Shown here: piece by piece, positions 18,660-27,569 of the stretch
How positions within the stretch are numbered: the first letter of the stretch is position 1
Layout: the number at the start of each line of letters is the position of its first letter
NCBI RefSeq assembly: GCF_030373545.1
Contig: NZ_JAUDCO010000002.1
Span: forward strand, 124,001-188,000
Length of the DNA stretch: 64,000 nt
Reading direction: 5' to 3'
Source of the DNA: Collinsella tanakaei
Lineage (GTDB): Bacteria; Actinomycetota; Coriobacteriia; Coriobacteriales; Coriobacteriaceae
Position numbers and translations under genes: made by a program
The notes under the pieces: model-generated
Seen by the model: the letters and a program-made list of their open reading frames with translations, nothing else
What the model was told of the DNA's origin: nothing
Database searches by the model: none

Positions 18660-19625
18660 ATGGAGACGGGAACGTTGACACCTGAATACCGGCATGAACC
18701 TGTCATGCTCGCGGAAGTGCTCGAGCAGCTCGACCTTTCGGAGGGCAGCATCGCGTGCGACTGCACGCTCGGTGGCGCCGGCCACTCCGTCAAGCTGGCG
18801 GGGGCGGTGGGCACCTCCGGCCTTCTGATCGGAATCGACCAGGATGACATGGCTCTCGACGCGGCGCGCAAGCGCCTTGCCGTCGAGGCGCCCGGGACGC
18901 CGTGCAAGCTCCTGAAAGGAAACTTCGGCGATCTGGACGAGCTTTTGTGCTCGGCCCAGGTCCCCGGCGTGGACGGATTCCTGTTCGACTTGGGCGTCTC
19001 GAGCCCGCAGCTCGATATCCCTGGAAGGGGCTTCTCGTATCACGAGGACGCCCCGCTTGATATGCGGATGGATCCGGGTAACAACACCTTAAACGCAGCT
19101 GAGGTCGTAAACACCTATAACGAAGCAGACCTCGCCCGGATTCTTCGCGTGTACGGCGAGGAGAAGTTCGCAAGCCAGATCGCGCGTCAGATCGTGCGCC
19201 GGCGCGCGGACGCTCCGCTCGTCACCACGGGGGACCTCGTGGAGGCCGTCAAGGCGGGCATTCCCGCCGCCGCGCGCCGCCATGGGGGACATCCTGCGCG
19301 CAAGAGCTTCCAGGCCATTCGCATCGAGGTCAACCATGAGCTCGATGTCTTGGAACGGGGGCTCGAGGCGGCGGTCCGCTGGACCAATCCGGGAGGGCGC
19401 ATCTGCGTCATCTCGTACCACTCCTTGGAGGACCGCATCGTCAAGCACATCTTCCAGGAGCATGCGCAGGGGTGCACGTGTCCGCCGGATATTCCGGTGT
19501 GCGTGTGCGGCCATGTGCCGGCACTCAGGATTCTCACACGAAAACCGCTGGTCGCGCGTGCCGACGAGGTGGCGCGCAACCCACGGGCCCGTTCGGCGAA
19601 GATCCGCGTGGCGATGCGGCTGTAA
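18660..19625 (+). CDS. rsmH: 16S rRNA (cytosine-1402-N4)-methyltransferase RsmH
   Basis: 321 residues, standard length. YRHEPVMLAEVLEQL starts the domain; CTLGGAGHSVKL near residue 37 and IGIDQDDMAL near 56 form the SAM site. DGFLFDLGVSSPQLD near 108, FSYHEDAPLDMRM near 124, and the C-terminal CVISYHSLEDRIVKHIF near 250 are diagnostic. It modifies C1402 of 16S rRNA with SAM. Ribosome site GGAGGA; standard second position in the dcw cluster. Confidence 0.97.
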   Translation: METGTLTPEYRHEPVMLAEVLEQLDLSEGSIACDCTLGGAGHSVKLAGAVGTSGLLIGIDQDDMALDAARKRLAVEAPGTPCKLLKGNFGDLDELLCSAQVPGVDGFLFDLGVSSPQLDIPGRGFSYHEDAPLDMRMDPGNNTLNAAEVVNTYNEADLARILRVYGEEKFASQIARQIVRRRADAPLVTTGDLVEAVKAGIPAAARRHGGHPARKSFQAIRIEVNHELDVLERGLEAAVRWTNPGGRICVISYHSLEDRIVKHIFQEHAQGCTCPPDIPVCVCGHVPALRILTRKPLVARADEVARNPRARSAKIRVAMRL

Positions 19626-19715
19626 GGCCGCACACCCGCGCCTCGGACCCGCGCCCGAACACGGCTACACGTACTTCAAACGCACCACTCAAGCTTAGGG
19701 ACGAGGTTGCATAGC

Positions 19716-20195
19716 ATGGGTTATCGTCAATCAAACGCAGCATACGCCTATGATATGCAGCCCGTCTCCACATCTGCCGAGCAGCTCGCGCCCCGGTATC
19801 AGGAGCGCCCGGAGCTCCATGTCGTCTCGGGCGAGGGACTCCAGGCGAACCAGGCGGTGAGCCCGGCGTTCTTCCATGTGCTCAAGGTATTCTGCGTGCT
19901 CGCGATGCTCTTCGTCACCGTGGGCGTCGCGCGCATCGCGATCGCGGGCGCGACCGCCTCGGCGCTCAACGCGAACGCGGAGCTTACGCAGACGCTCGAG
20001 GCCGGACGCGACGAGAGCACGAACCTCGAGGTCATGCGCTCGGTATTCAGCTCTCCCACCAGGATTCGCGATATCGCCACCGCCACGTTCGGCATGGTCG
20101 ATTCCGATAAGAGCGTCACGGTCGACCTCGCCGGTTCCGCCGAGGCCGAGCCGGAGGCGTCCGTCGATGCGGATGCCGACGCCGCCGTCCGTTAG
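19716..20195 (+). CDS. ftsL: FtsL-like divisome protein
   Basis: 159 residues from the ATG at 19716 (AGGGACGAGG upstream); a TTG three codons earlier is possible. The cytoplasmic N-terminus (about 65 residues) is followed by one membrane helix, VFCVLAMLFVTVGVARIAIAG. A short coiled-coil-like stretch with TLEAGRDESTNLEVMRSVFSSPTRIRDIA and an acidic C-terminal tail complete it. Sequence conservation is low, as for all FtsL. The call rests on size, single-pass topology and position between rsmH and ftsI. FtsL links FtsQ/FtsB to FtsW-FtsI. Confidence 0.8.
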   Translation: MGYRQSNAAYAYDMQPVSTSAEQLAPRYQERPELHVVSGEGLQANQAVSPAFFHVLKVFCVLAMLFVTVGVARIAIAGATASALNANAELTQTLEAGRDESTNLEVMRSVFSSPTRIRDIATATFGMVDSDKSVTVDLAGSAEAEPEASVDADADAAVR

Positions 20196-20204
20196 CGACT
20201 CGCC

Positions 20205-21983
20205 ATGCCCGATAACCGCTATGATCGAGGCGGCCGCCCGCGCCGCGGAAATGCGAACGGCAGGCCGCAGGGCGGCTACCGCAGTTCGCGGGGTAGGCGC
20301 ACCTCCGTGCCGCCCAGCGGCGAGACGCCGCAGCTCGTGACAAGGCGCAAGGTCATCAAAGGTCTCATCGGCGCCGTGTTCGGAGTCGGCACCCTTCAGC
20401 TCGCCCGCCATCAGATCTTCTACCACGACATCAACATGCAGCGTCTGAGCGACCGCCGCGAGGTCAACTCGCCGCTGTACGCCAAGCGCGGGACGCTCTA
20501 CGACCGCAACGGCAACGTTTTGGCCTCGAGCGAGGAGTGCTACAACATCGCGCTCAACACGCAGAAGATCACCGATCGTGACGACGTGGTCGATGCCCTC
20601 GTCGAGCATCTTGGTGTGAAGCGCTCGCGTGCCCGCGAGCTGACCGGCAAGGATACGACCTGGATATACGTCAAGCTCCAGGCCGATATCGACGAGGCCG
20701 AGGCACTTATGGCGACGGGCCTGTCGGGCATTGAATACGAGTCGACCGTCAAGCGCGTCTACCCCTATGGCAGCACCGCCTCGCAGGTGCTCGGCGTCGT
20801 CGGTACGGACAACACCGGCATCACGGGCCTGGAGCTGCAATACGAGGAGGAGCTCCGGGGCACGGACGGCTGGATCGTGCGCGAGCGCGCGGCCGATGGA
20901 TCCTATATCGCCGGCGGCGCCTACAGCAAGCAGGACGCGGTCGACGGCAACGACTTGGTGCTGACCATCGACGTCAACATCCAGCAGACGGCAGAGGAAG
21001 TGATCGCCGAGGCGGTTGAGAGCTTCGGTGCGCAGACCGGTACCGTTTTGGTGACCATCCCGTCTACCGGCGAGATCCTCGCCGCGTGCTCCTATCCCAC
21101 GTATAATCCCACCGATCTTTCGAGCGCGCGCACGGAGGATATGAACCTGCGCGCCGTGACCGATGCCTACGAGCCGGGAAGCGTCTTCAAGGCGCTCGTC
21201 TGCGGTGCGGCGATCGATATGGGGGTCGTCGACACCGACACCACCTTCACCGTCCCGCCCGTCGTCATGGCAGGTGACGACGAGGTGACCGACACCGACG
21301 ACCGCGACTACACCATGGACATGTCCGTGCGCGAGATCATGCGCCGGTCGTCCAATACCGGCATGATCCTTGTGGGGGAGCAGATCGGCGCCGACAAGTT
21401 CGCCGAGTACATCGACGCCTACGGCATCGGCCAGCGCTCGGGAATCGATTTTCCCGGCGAGAACACCGGTATCGTGAAGGACCGTGCCGACTACGACGGC
21501 GCCAGCGTGGCGGCGATGTCGTTCGGCCAGTCGTTGTCGGTTGCCCCCGTGGAGCTCGTGCGCGCCGTCTCGGCGATCGCGAACGCCGGCGTGATGACGA
21601 CCCCGCACTTCGTCCGCGCGCGCCGCGGCGAGGAGGTCGACTGGACGGATACGGAGAAGCGGGCGATCTCGGAGGAGGCCGCCGTCAAGGTCGCCGACAT
21701 GATGCGCACCGTCGTCGACGAGGGCACGGGCACGACCGGCCAGGTTCTGGGCTACGACGTCTCGGCCAAGACCGGAACCGCGCAGCGCGCGAGCGAGAGC
21801 GGGGGATACATCAAGAACAGCTACACCGCTTCGTTCATGGGCTTCGCGCCCACCGACGATCCGGCCGTCCAGGTGTACGTGATGATCGACGGCACCGCGA
21901 ACCTGTCGACGGTGGTCGGCGAGTCCTTCGCGACGATCCTTCAAACGTCGCTTGAAGCGTTCGGCGTCCGTCCCACAAGCTAG
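20205..21983 (+). CDS. ftsI: Septal penicillin-binding protein (FtsI/PBP3 class B transpeptidase)
   Basis: 592 residues. A short basic cytoplasmic tail (first about 48 residues) precedes a hydrophobic anchor near 50-65. The PBP dimer domain follows, with RGTLYDRNGNVLASSEECYNI near 97. The transpeptidase motifs are complete: SVFK at 326-329 (acyl-enzyme Ser326), SSN at 382-384, and KTG at 522-524. No PASTA repeats follow, unlike many Gram-positive paralogues. It crosslinks septal peptidoglycan with FtsW. Normally murE would come next; here murF follows after 114 bases. Confidence 0.95.
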   Translation: MPDNRYDRGGRPRRGNANGRPQGGYRSSRGRRTSVPPSGETPQLVTRRKVIKGLIGAVFGVGTLQLARHQIFYHDINMQRLSDRREVNSPLYAKRGTLYDRNGNVLASSEECYNIALNTQKITDRDDVVDALVEHLGVKRSRARELTGKDTTWIYVKLQADIDEAEALMATGLSGIEYESTVKRVYPYGSTASQVLGVVGTDNTGITGLELQYEEELRGTDGWIVRERAADGSYIAGGAYSKQDAVDGNDLVLTIDVNIQQTAEEVIAEAVESFGAQTGTVLVTIPSTGEILAACSYPTYNPTDLSSARTEDMNLRAVTDAYEPGSVFKALVCGAAIDMGVVDTDTTFTVPPVVMAGDDEVTDTDDRDYTMDMSVREIMRRSSNTGMILVGEQIGADKFAEYIDAYGIGQRSGIDFPGENTGIVKDRADYDGASVAAMSFGQSLSVAPVELVRAVSAIANAGVMTTPHFVRARRGEEVDWTDTEKRAISEEAAVKVADMMRTVVDEGTGTTGQVLGYDVSAKTGTAQRASESGGYIKNSYTASFMGFAPTDDPAVQVYVMIDGTANLSTVVGESFATILQTSLEAFGVRPTS

Positions 21984-22053
21984 GGCGGTGTCTTTTTTAT
22001 CGAGCGTTCGCGTACGCACACACGGCCTGCACCAACGCCCACAGGGGCCGCGC

Positions 22054-22059
22054 TACAAT
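22054..22059 (+). promoter_or_regulatory. Possible internal -10 box before murF
   Basis: TACAAT within GCGCTACAATAATCGG, 38 bases before the murF ATG, in one of the few sizeable gaps inside the cluster. No good -35 element is seen 17 bases upstream. Confidence 0.3.
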
Positions 22060-22097
22060 AATCGGCTGGCATATCGGGCTCGGTAAGGAGCATTCAT

Positions 22098-23534
22098 ATG
22101 ATCGAGATAGCAGTCAAGCGCATCGAGGAGGTCTGCTCCGTACGCGTGCTCGCCGCGGACCCCGAGCGCATCTGTCGCGGGTGCGTGATCGACTCCCGCC
22201 TCGTCGAGCGGGATTCGATCTTCGTCGCATTTCCGGGTGAGCGCGTGGACGGCAACGATTTCGCCCTGAGCGCCATCGAGGCGCAGGCGGGCTGCGTCGT
22301 GCTGACGCGCGAACCCTCGGCCGACGTGCTCGAGGCCGCCGCGCGCACCGGGTGCGCCGTGCTGCTGAGCGACGACCCCACCGAGTTCCTGCTCGATTTG
22401 GCCCATGAGTTCCGCATGTCGCTGCCGTGCACGGTCATCGGCGTGACCGGGTCCATCGGCAAGACCACGACGAAGGACTCCCTTGCGGCCCTGCTGTCGG
22501 CGCGCTATCGCGTGCACGTCACGGCGGGCAACTACAACAACCTGATCGGTATGCCGCTCACCATCCTTGCCGCCCCGCGCGACACCGAGGTCATGGTGCT
22601 CGAGATGGGCATGGACGGTTTCGGCCAGATCGAGCGCCTGTCGCAGTGCGCCCGTCCCGACTACGCCGTCATCACCAAGATCGGCACCTCCCATATCGGT
22701 TTTTTGGGAAGTCGCGAGAACATCGCCCGTGCCAAGGCCGAGATCCTGGCAGGCATGGACGCGTCGGGCACCTGCGAGCGCGGCGGTGCGCCTGCGCTCG
22801 TGCTGAACGGCGAGGACGACTTCACTCCCTTCATCATCGAGCAGTTCGCGCGCCCCGCGGGCATCGAGGTCATCCTGTGCGGTACGTCTGAGGGCGACGA
22901 CGTGCACTGCGGCGCGATCGAGCTCGACGACCACGGCTGCCCGCTGTTCACCCTGACGTTTGCCGACGGCTCGCATATCGACACCAAGCTCGCCATCCCG
23001 GGCGCGCAGTCGGTGACCAACGCCCTGTTCGCGGCCGCTCTCGCTCATCGCCTGGGTATCGACGCCGCGACCATCGACGAGCGCTTCGGCGCCCTGCAGA
23101 TCACCGGTCGCCGCACGCAGGTGCGCGACGCCGCATGCGGCGCGCGCATCATCGACGACTCCTACAACGCCGCTCCCGAGTCCATGGCGGCCGCACTCGA
23201 TCTTCTGTGCTCGCTGCCGGCGACCGGCCGTCGCATGGCCCTGCTCGGCGAAATGGGCGAGCTGGGAGGCGAAGGCGAGCGCCTGCATGCGCTGACCGGC
23301 GCGTACGCTGCCGCCAAGAAGCTCGATGAGCTCGTGTGCGTAGGCGGCGACAACGCCCGCTGCATGGCGGAGGCCGCCCGGCTTTTGGGCATGCCCGAGG
23401 AGCGGGTGCACACGGTTTCGGATACCGAGGCGGCCATCGGGCTCGTCGCGGGCGATCTTCGCCCTGATGACCTCGTGCTCGTCAAGGGGTCGCGCTTCGT
23501 CGGCCTCGATCGCTTTGTGGAAGAGGTGTGCTAG
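22098..23534 (+). CDS. murF: UDP-MurNAc-tripeptide:D-Ala-D-Ala ligase
   Basis: 478 residues with all three Mur-ligase domains. The N-terminal UDP-binding part includes GCVIDSRLVERDSIFVAFPGERVDGNDF. The ATP loop GVTGSIGKTTTKDSLAALL is near residue 115, MVLEMGMDGFGQIERL near 166, the carbamylated-Lys/central domain region follows, and DDSYNAAPESMAAALDLL near 353 is typical of MurF. It adds D-Ala-D-Ala to the UDP-linked tripeptide in the cytoplasm. Ribosome site TAAGGAG. Stop and next start (mraY) are 3 bases apart. Confidence 0.96.
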   Translation: MIEIAVKRIEEVCSVRVLAADPERICRGCVIDSRLVERDSIFVAFPGERVDGNDFALSAIEAQAGCVVLTREPSADVLEAAARTGCAVLLSDDPTEFLLDLAHEFRMSLPCTVIGVTGSIGKTTTKDSLAALLSARYRVHVTAGNYNNLIGMPLTILAAPRDTEVMVLEMGMDGFGQIERLSQCARPDYAVITKIGTSHIGFLGSRENIARAKAEILAGMDASGTCERGGAPALVLNGEDDFTPFIIEQFARPAGIEVILCGTSEGDDVHCGAIELDDHGCPLFTLTFADGSHIDTKLAIPGAQSVTNALFAAALAHRLGIDAATIDERFGALQITGRRTQVRDAACGARIIDDSYNAAPESMAAALDLLCSLPATGRRMALLGEMGELGGEGERLHALTGAYAAAKKLDELVCVGGDNARCMAEAARLLGMPEERVHTVSDTEAAIGLVAGDLRPDDLVLVKGSRFVGLDRFVEEVC

Positions 23535-23537
23535 CAG

Positions 23538-24569
23538 ATGTTCGGCAACCCCCTGTACCCGACGTACCAGACGTTTCTCGCCATCGGCATCGGTGCGATC
23601 ATCGCCGCGGTCCTCATGCCGTTTTGGATCAAGATCCTGAAGTTCGAGGGGATCGGCCAGCAGGTCCGCGCCGACGGTCCTCAGCGCCATCTCGTCAAGC
23701 AGGGCACGCCCACCATGGGCGGGGTCGTCATCCTCGTATCGGTCGTTTTGACCTGCCTGCTTATGGCCGAGATCACCTTGGAGCTCGTGCTCGTGCTCGC
23801 CGCCACCGTCGCCACCGGTCTTCTCGGCCTTGTCGACGACATGACGAGCGTCACGCACGGCCGCTCGCTCGGCCTCACGCCGCACGCCAAGATGATCGGC
23901 CTCACGGCGATCTGCGTTTTGTTCTGCCTGTTTGCCGTCAACCTGTGCGGCGTCATCCCGTCGATCACGTTCCCCGGCGGGTTCACCATCGACCTGTCCG
24001 TCCTCATGACGGTCTTTCAGATCGGCGACCGCGTCTACTACATCCCCTGGCTGTACATGATCTTCACCTGGCTTTTGATCGTCGGCCTGTCCAACGCCGT
24101 CAACCTGACCGACGGCCTTGACGGCCTGGCGGGCGGCACCTCGATGATCGCCATGCTCATCATGGCGGCCATCGCCTTTGTGTGCGGCGACTCCAACCTC
24201 GCCATCTTCGGCGCGGCGTGCGCCGGCGCCTGCATCGGCTTTTTGTGGTTCAACTGCTATCCTGCGAGCATCTTCATGGGCGACACCGGTTCGCTGGCGC
24301 TCGGCGCGGGCTTCGCCTGCATGGCGGTCATCACCAACACCGAGATCGTCTCGCTCATCATCGGCGCCCTGTTCATCATCGAGACCCTGTCCGTCATGAT
24401 CCAGGTGGTGAGCTTCAAGCTCACCGGCAAGCGCGTCTTCCTCATGGCGCCCATCCATCATCATTTCGAGAAGATGGGCTGGGCCGAGACGAAGGTCGTC
24501 ATCCGCTTCTGGATCATCTCCGCCGCGTTCGGCGCGCTGGGCCTCGCCTTGTTCTTCCAGTTGGGATAG
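23538..24569 (+). CDS. mraY: Phospho-MurNAc-pentapeptide transferase MraY
   Basis: 343 residues with about ten membrane segments. It transfers phospho-MurNAc-pentapeptide from UDP to undecaprenyl phosphate, giving lipid I. Conserved loops are KQGTPTMGGVVIL near residue 55, the Asp pair LLGLVDDMTS near 97, NAVNLTDGLDGLAGGTSM near 184, SIFMGDTGSLALG near 245, and the final MAPIHHHFEKMGWAE near 305. Length and motifs are standard. It overlaps neither neighbour and is translated directly after murF. Confidence 0.97.
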   Translation: MFGNPLYPTYQTFLAIGIGAIIAAVLMPFWIKILKFEGIGQQVRADGPQRHLVKQGTPTMGGVVILVSVVLTCLLMAEITLELVLVLAATVATGLLGLVDDMTSVTHGRSLGLTPHAKMIGLTAICVLFCLFAVNLCGVIPSITFPGGFTIDLSVLMTVFQIGDRVYYIPWLYMIFTWLLIVGLSNAVNLTDGLDGLAGGTSMIAMLIMAAIAFVCGDSNLAIFGAACAGACIGFLWFNCYPASIFMGDTGSLALGAGFACMAVITNTEIVSLIIGALFIIETLSVMIQVVSFKLTGKRVFLMAPIHHHFEKMGWAETKVVIRFWIISAAFGALGLALFFQLG

Positions 24570-24578
24570 TGATTGATC

Positions 24579-25985
24579 ATGCCGTTGCCTCAAACGTTCT
24601 CCCTACTCGTACTCGGATGCGGCTCAACCGGCCTTGATGTCGTCGCGTGGGGGCTGCGTCACACGCCCGATCGCGTGAGCTCGATCACCGTGTATGCGGG
24701 CGCTTCCGCCACGCCCTCCGAGGCCACCGCGGCGCTCGAGGAGCGCGGCGTGCGCTTCGTGTTCGGCACCGAGGAGGTCATGGGGGAGTACGACGTGTGC
24801 GTGGCGAGCCCGGGCATCTCGGAGTTCTCCGACTTCTTCGCCTCCGCGCGCGGCCACGCGCGCGACATCATGGGGGAGCCCGAGTTTGCCTGGCGCCTCT
24901 CGCGTTCCCCGTGGTGCGCGGTGACCGGCACCAACGGCAAGACGACCACCACCTCGCTCATCGACCATCTGCTGCGCGCGTCGGGTATGCAGAGCGTGGC
25001 GGTGGGCAACATCGGACGTCCCACGATCGACGAGGTCGACGGGCGCGGCGAGGATGCCTGGCTTGTGGCGGAGCTCTCGAGCTACCAGATCGCCACCGCC
25101 AGCGAGCTGCACCCGCGCGTCGCGGTCCTGCTCAACATCACGCCCGACCATCTGGCGTGGCATCGCACGCACGAGAACTACGCCTTGGCGAAGATCGGGC
25201 TGTTCTCGCGCATGGATGCCAACGATCTGGCCATCGTGGACGTCGAGGACGCGGGCATCATGGAGTACGCCGACCGCATCTTCGTCCCGGATCGCCGCGT
25301 CCTGTCGCTCGGCCTTGCCGACGCCGGCACGCCCGACGCCGCGTTCGTGCGCGACGGTCGCCTCGTGGTGCGTCTGGGCGGCGAGGAGACCGAGCTCATC
25401 GATGCGCGCGAGCTCGCGCTGCCGGGAAACCACAACGTCTTGAACGCCCTTGCCGCCTCGTCCGCCGCCCTGTTTTGTGGCGCGGACGCCCAGGCGGTGC
25501 GCGAGGGTCTCAAGGGCTTCAAGCCGCTGGAGCACCGCGTGGAGCCCTGCGGCGAGATCGACGGGGTGCGCTACTACAACGATTCGAAGGCGACCAACAC
25601 CGATGCGGTCGAGAAGGCCCTGACGGCGTTTTCCGATGACGACGTGATCTTGCTTCTGGGCGGTCACGACAAGGGGACCCCGCTCGATGAGTTCGCCTCG
25701 TACGTGTGCGCTCGCGTGCGCGCCGTCGTCTGCTACGGCGAGGCGAAATCCCGTCTCCGCCATGCCGTCGAGGCGGCAAGCAACGGATATGATGTCGATA
25801 TCGCCGAGGCGAGCGACCTGCGTGATGCCGTCGACGTCGCCCGCTCGCTCGCGCACCGCGGCGACGTGATCCTGCTTTCGCCCGCGTGCTCGTCGTTCGA
25901 CGAGTTCTCGAGCTTCGAGGAGCGCGGCCGCTGCTTCAAGTCCTATCTCGACGAGCTGCGCGCCGGCGCGGACGCGCTGGCGTAA
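24579..25985 (+). CDS. murD: UDP-MurNAc-L-Ala:D-Glu ligase
   Basis: 468 residues. LLVLGCGSTGLDVVAWGLR opens the N-terminal dinucleotide-like fold. AVTGTNGKTTTTSLIDHLL near residue 114 is the ATP loop, AELSSYQIAT near 164, LNITPDHLAWH near 187, and HRVEPCGEIDGVRYYNDSKATNTDAVEKAL near 330 is the MurD-specific stretch. It adds D-glutamate to UDP-MurNAc-L-Ala. The ATG at 24579 is used; a TTG two codons earlier would also fit the weak ribosome site. Confidence 0.95.
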   Translation: MPLPQTFSLLVLGCGSTGLDVVAWGLRHTPDRVSSITVYAGASATPSEATAALEERGVRFVFGTEEVMGEYDVCVASPGISEFSDFFASARGHARDIMGEPEFAWRLSRSPWCAVTGTNGKTTTTSLIDHLLRASGMQSVAVGNIGRPTIDEVDGRGEDAWLVAELSSYQIATASELHPRVAVLLNITPDHLAWHRTHENYALAKIGLFSRMDANDLAIVDVEDAGIMEYADRIFVPDRRVLSLGLADAGTPDAAFVRDGRLVVRLGGEETELIDARELALPGNHNVLNALAASSAALFCGADAQAVREGLKGFKPLEHRVEPCGEIDGVRYYNDSKATNTDAVEKALTAFSDDDVILLLGGHDKGTPLDEFASYVCARVRAVVCYGEAKSRLRHAVEAASNGYDVDIAEASDLRDAVDVARSLAHRGDVILLSPACSSFDEFSSFEERGRCFKSYLDELRAGADALA

Positions 25986-25997
25986 GGGGAGTGCAGC

Positions 25998-27569
25998 GTG
26001 TCGTCCTACGGTGCGGAAACTACCGATAGAGGCCGTCGTGTCCGGGCTGACGGGCGCGCGAGCGGCCGCCGCGACAGCGGCGGGGCCTATGGCGCCGGCG
26101 AGCGGCTCATAGCGGGCGTCCCGGCGCGCATCATGAAACCCCGTCTGGTGTTCTTGGCCTGCTTGGTCGCCATCGTGGCCTTCGGCCTGCTCATGGTGTA
26201 CTCCGCCTCCGCGGTCGAAGCCCAATCCGACGGCCTCGCGCCAACGCATTACCTCGAGCGCCAGGCGCTCTTCGCGATTGCGGGCGCGGCGATCATCGCC
26301 GTCCTCGCGCTCGCGCCGGGTCTGTGGTCGTGGATGGCGGGCAGGGGATCGTGGATCCTGTGGTGCATCGCGTTTGCGCTGCTGGTGTTCGTGAGCGCGG
26401 TCGGCATCGCCGGCGGCGGCGCGCGCCGTTGGATCAACCTCGGCTTTTTCACGCTGCAGCCCTCCGAGTTCCTTAAGCCGGCGATCATTCTGATCGCCGC
26501 GAAGCTCATCTCCGCCTACTATGCCGAGCGCACGATTGACGGCAACTACTTCACGACCAGATTCGCTGCGGTCGTGCTGCTTTCGCTGGTTCTCGTGTTC
26601 TTGCAGCCCGATATGGGCACGACGATGATCATCGCCGCGACGCTGCTCATCATGCTCATCTTGGGCGGTATCTCGATGCGGGTCGTCGGCTTGTTCATCT
26701 TGGCGGTCGTTTTGGCCGGCGTTGCCATGATCGCCTTCGCGCCGTATCGTCTCGCGCGCTTTACGGTGCTGCTCGACCCGTGGGCGGATCCGTTTGGCGA
26801 CGGCTACCAGGCGACGCTCGCCATCATGGCGTTCGCGTCGGGCGGGCTGTTCGGACGCGGCATCGGCAACTCGACGATGAAGTACATGTATCTCCCCGAG
26901 GCGCACAACGACTACATCCTCGCCATCATCGGCGAGGAGCTCGGCTTCATCGGGACGCTCATCTTCTTCGCCGTCTTCTTGCTCATGATCGCCAGCGCCT
27001 TTAGAATCGCCGAGCAGGCGCCGTCGCCGTTTGCGCGCCTGGTCGCCCAGGGGTGCGCGACCATTCTGGCCGTGCAGTTCCTGGTCAACGCGCTCGGCAT
27101 CCTGAGCGTGATTCCCATGACGGGCAAGACCATGCCCTTCATCTCGTACGGCGGATCATCGCTCATCGCCAGCATGATCTTGGCCGGCCTCATCCTGCGC
27201 GTCTCTATGGAGAGCAACCCCCATACCGTCTACGATGCGCGGCGCCAGGAGTTCGCCGTCATGTCGGCCGAGGACGAATCGTCCAGCCACACGGGCCGCT
27301 CGACCGCAGGCGACGTGCACGTCCGCCGTTCGTCCGCGGGTGCGCAGCCTGCTTCGAGGCGGGAGGGCTTTTCCGTGTACGATGGTGCGCAGGAGCGCCG
27401 CCGCGCCGCAGATAGGCCGACGCGCCGCGAGGACCGCCCGCGCCGCGCGTCGTCCTACGACCGCGTCGACCTTCACGCCGATGCCAGCGAGCGACTGAGG
27501 CCGCGGCGCTCGCCGCGTACCGATCGTTCGGGATCGAACCGTTCGAGGAGGGATCGGAATGACCGATAA
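25998..27569 (+). CDS. ftsW: Lipid II glycosyltransferase FtsW (SEDS family)
   Basis: 523 residues, GTG start behind GGGGAGTG. A basic N-terminal tail (about 45 residues) leads into about ten membrane segments. SEDS landmarks are FGLLMVYSASAVEA near 60, the FTLQPSEFLKPAIIL box near 150, LQPDMGTTMII near 200, and IPMTGKTMPFISYGGSSLIASM near 375. The last about 120 residues are a cytoplasmic Arg/Ser-rich tail whose end overlaps the murG start by 11 bases. It polymerises septal glycan strands with FtsI. The long basic tail is variable among relatives. Confidence 0.95.
   Translation: MSSYGAETTDRGRRVRADGRASGRRDSGGAYGAGERLIAGVPARIMKPRLVFLACLVAIVAFGLLMVYSASAVEAQSDGLAPTHYLERQALFAIAGAAIIAVLALAPGLWSWMAGRGSWILWCIAFALLVFVSAVGIAGGGARRWINLGFFTLQPSEFLKPAIILIAAKLISAYYAERTIDGNYFTTRFAAVVLLSLVLVFLQPDMGTTMIIAATLLIMLILGGISMRVVGLFILAVVLAGVAMIAFAPYRLARFTVLLDPWADPFGDGYQATLAIMAFASGGLFGRGIGNSTMKYMYLPEAHNDYILAIIGEELGFIGTLIFFAVFLLMIASAFRIAEQAPSPFARLVAQGCATILAVQFLVNALGILSVIPMTGKTMPFISYGGSSLIASMILAGLILRVSMESNPHTVYDARRQEFAVMSAEDESSSHTGRSTAGDVHVRRSSAGAQPASRREGFSVYDGAQERRRAADRPTRREDRPRRASSYDRVDLHADASERLRPRRSPRTDRSGSNRSRRDRNDR

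Noticed and set aside
22053-24593. 846-residue minus-strand open frame opposite murF-mraY
   Set aside because: Mirror of two textbook genes; Asp/Arg/Gly-rich translation typical of antisense frames in high-GC DNA, no domain and no ribosome site.
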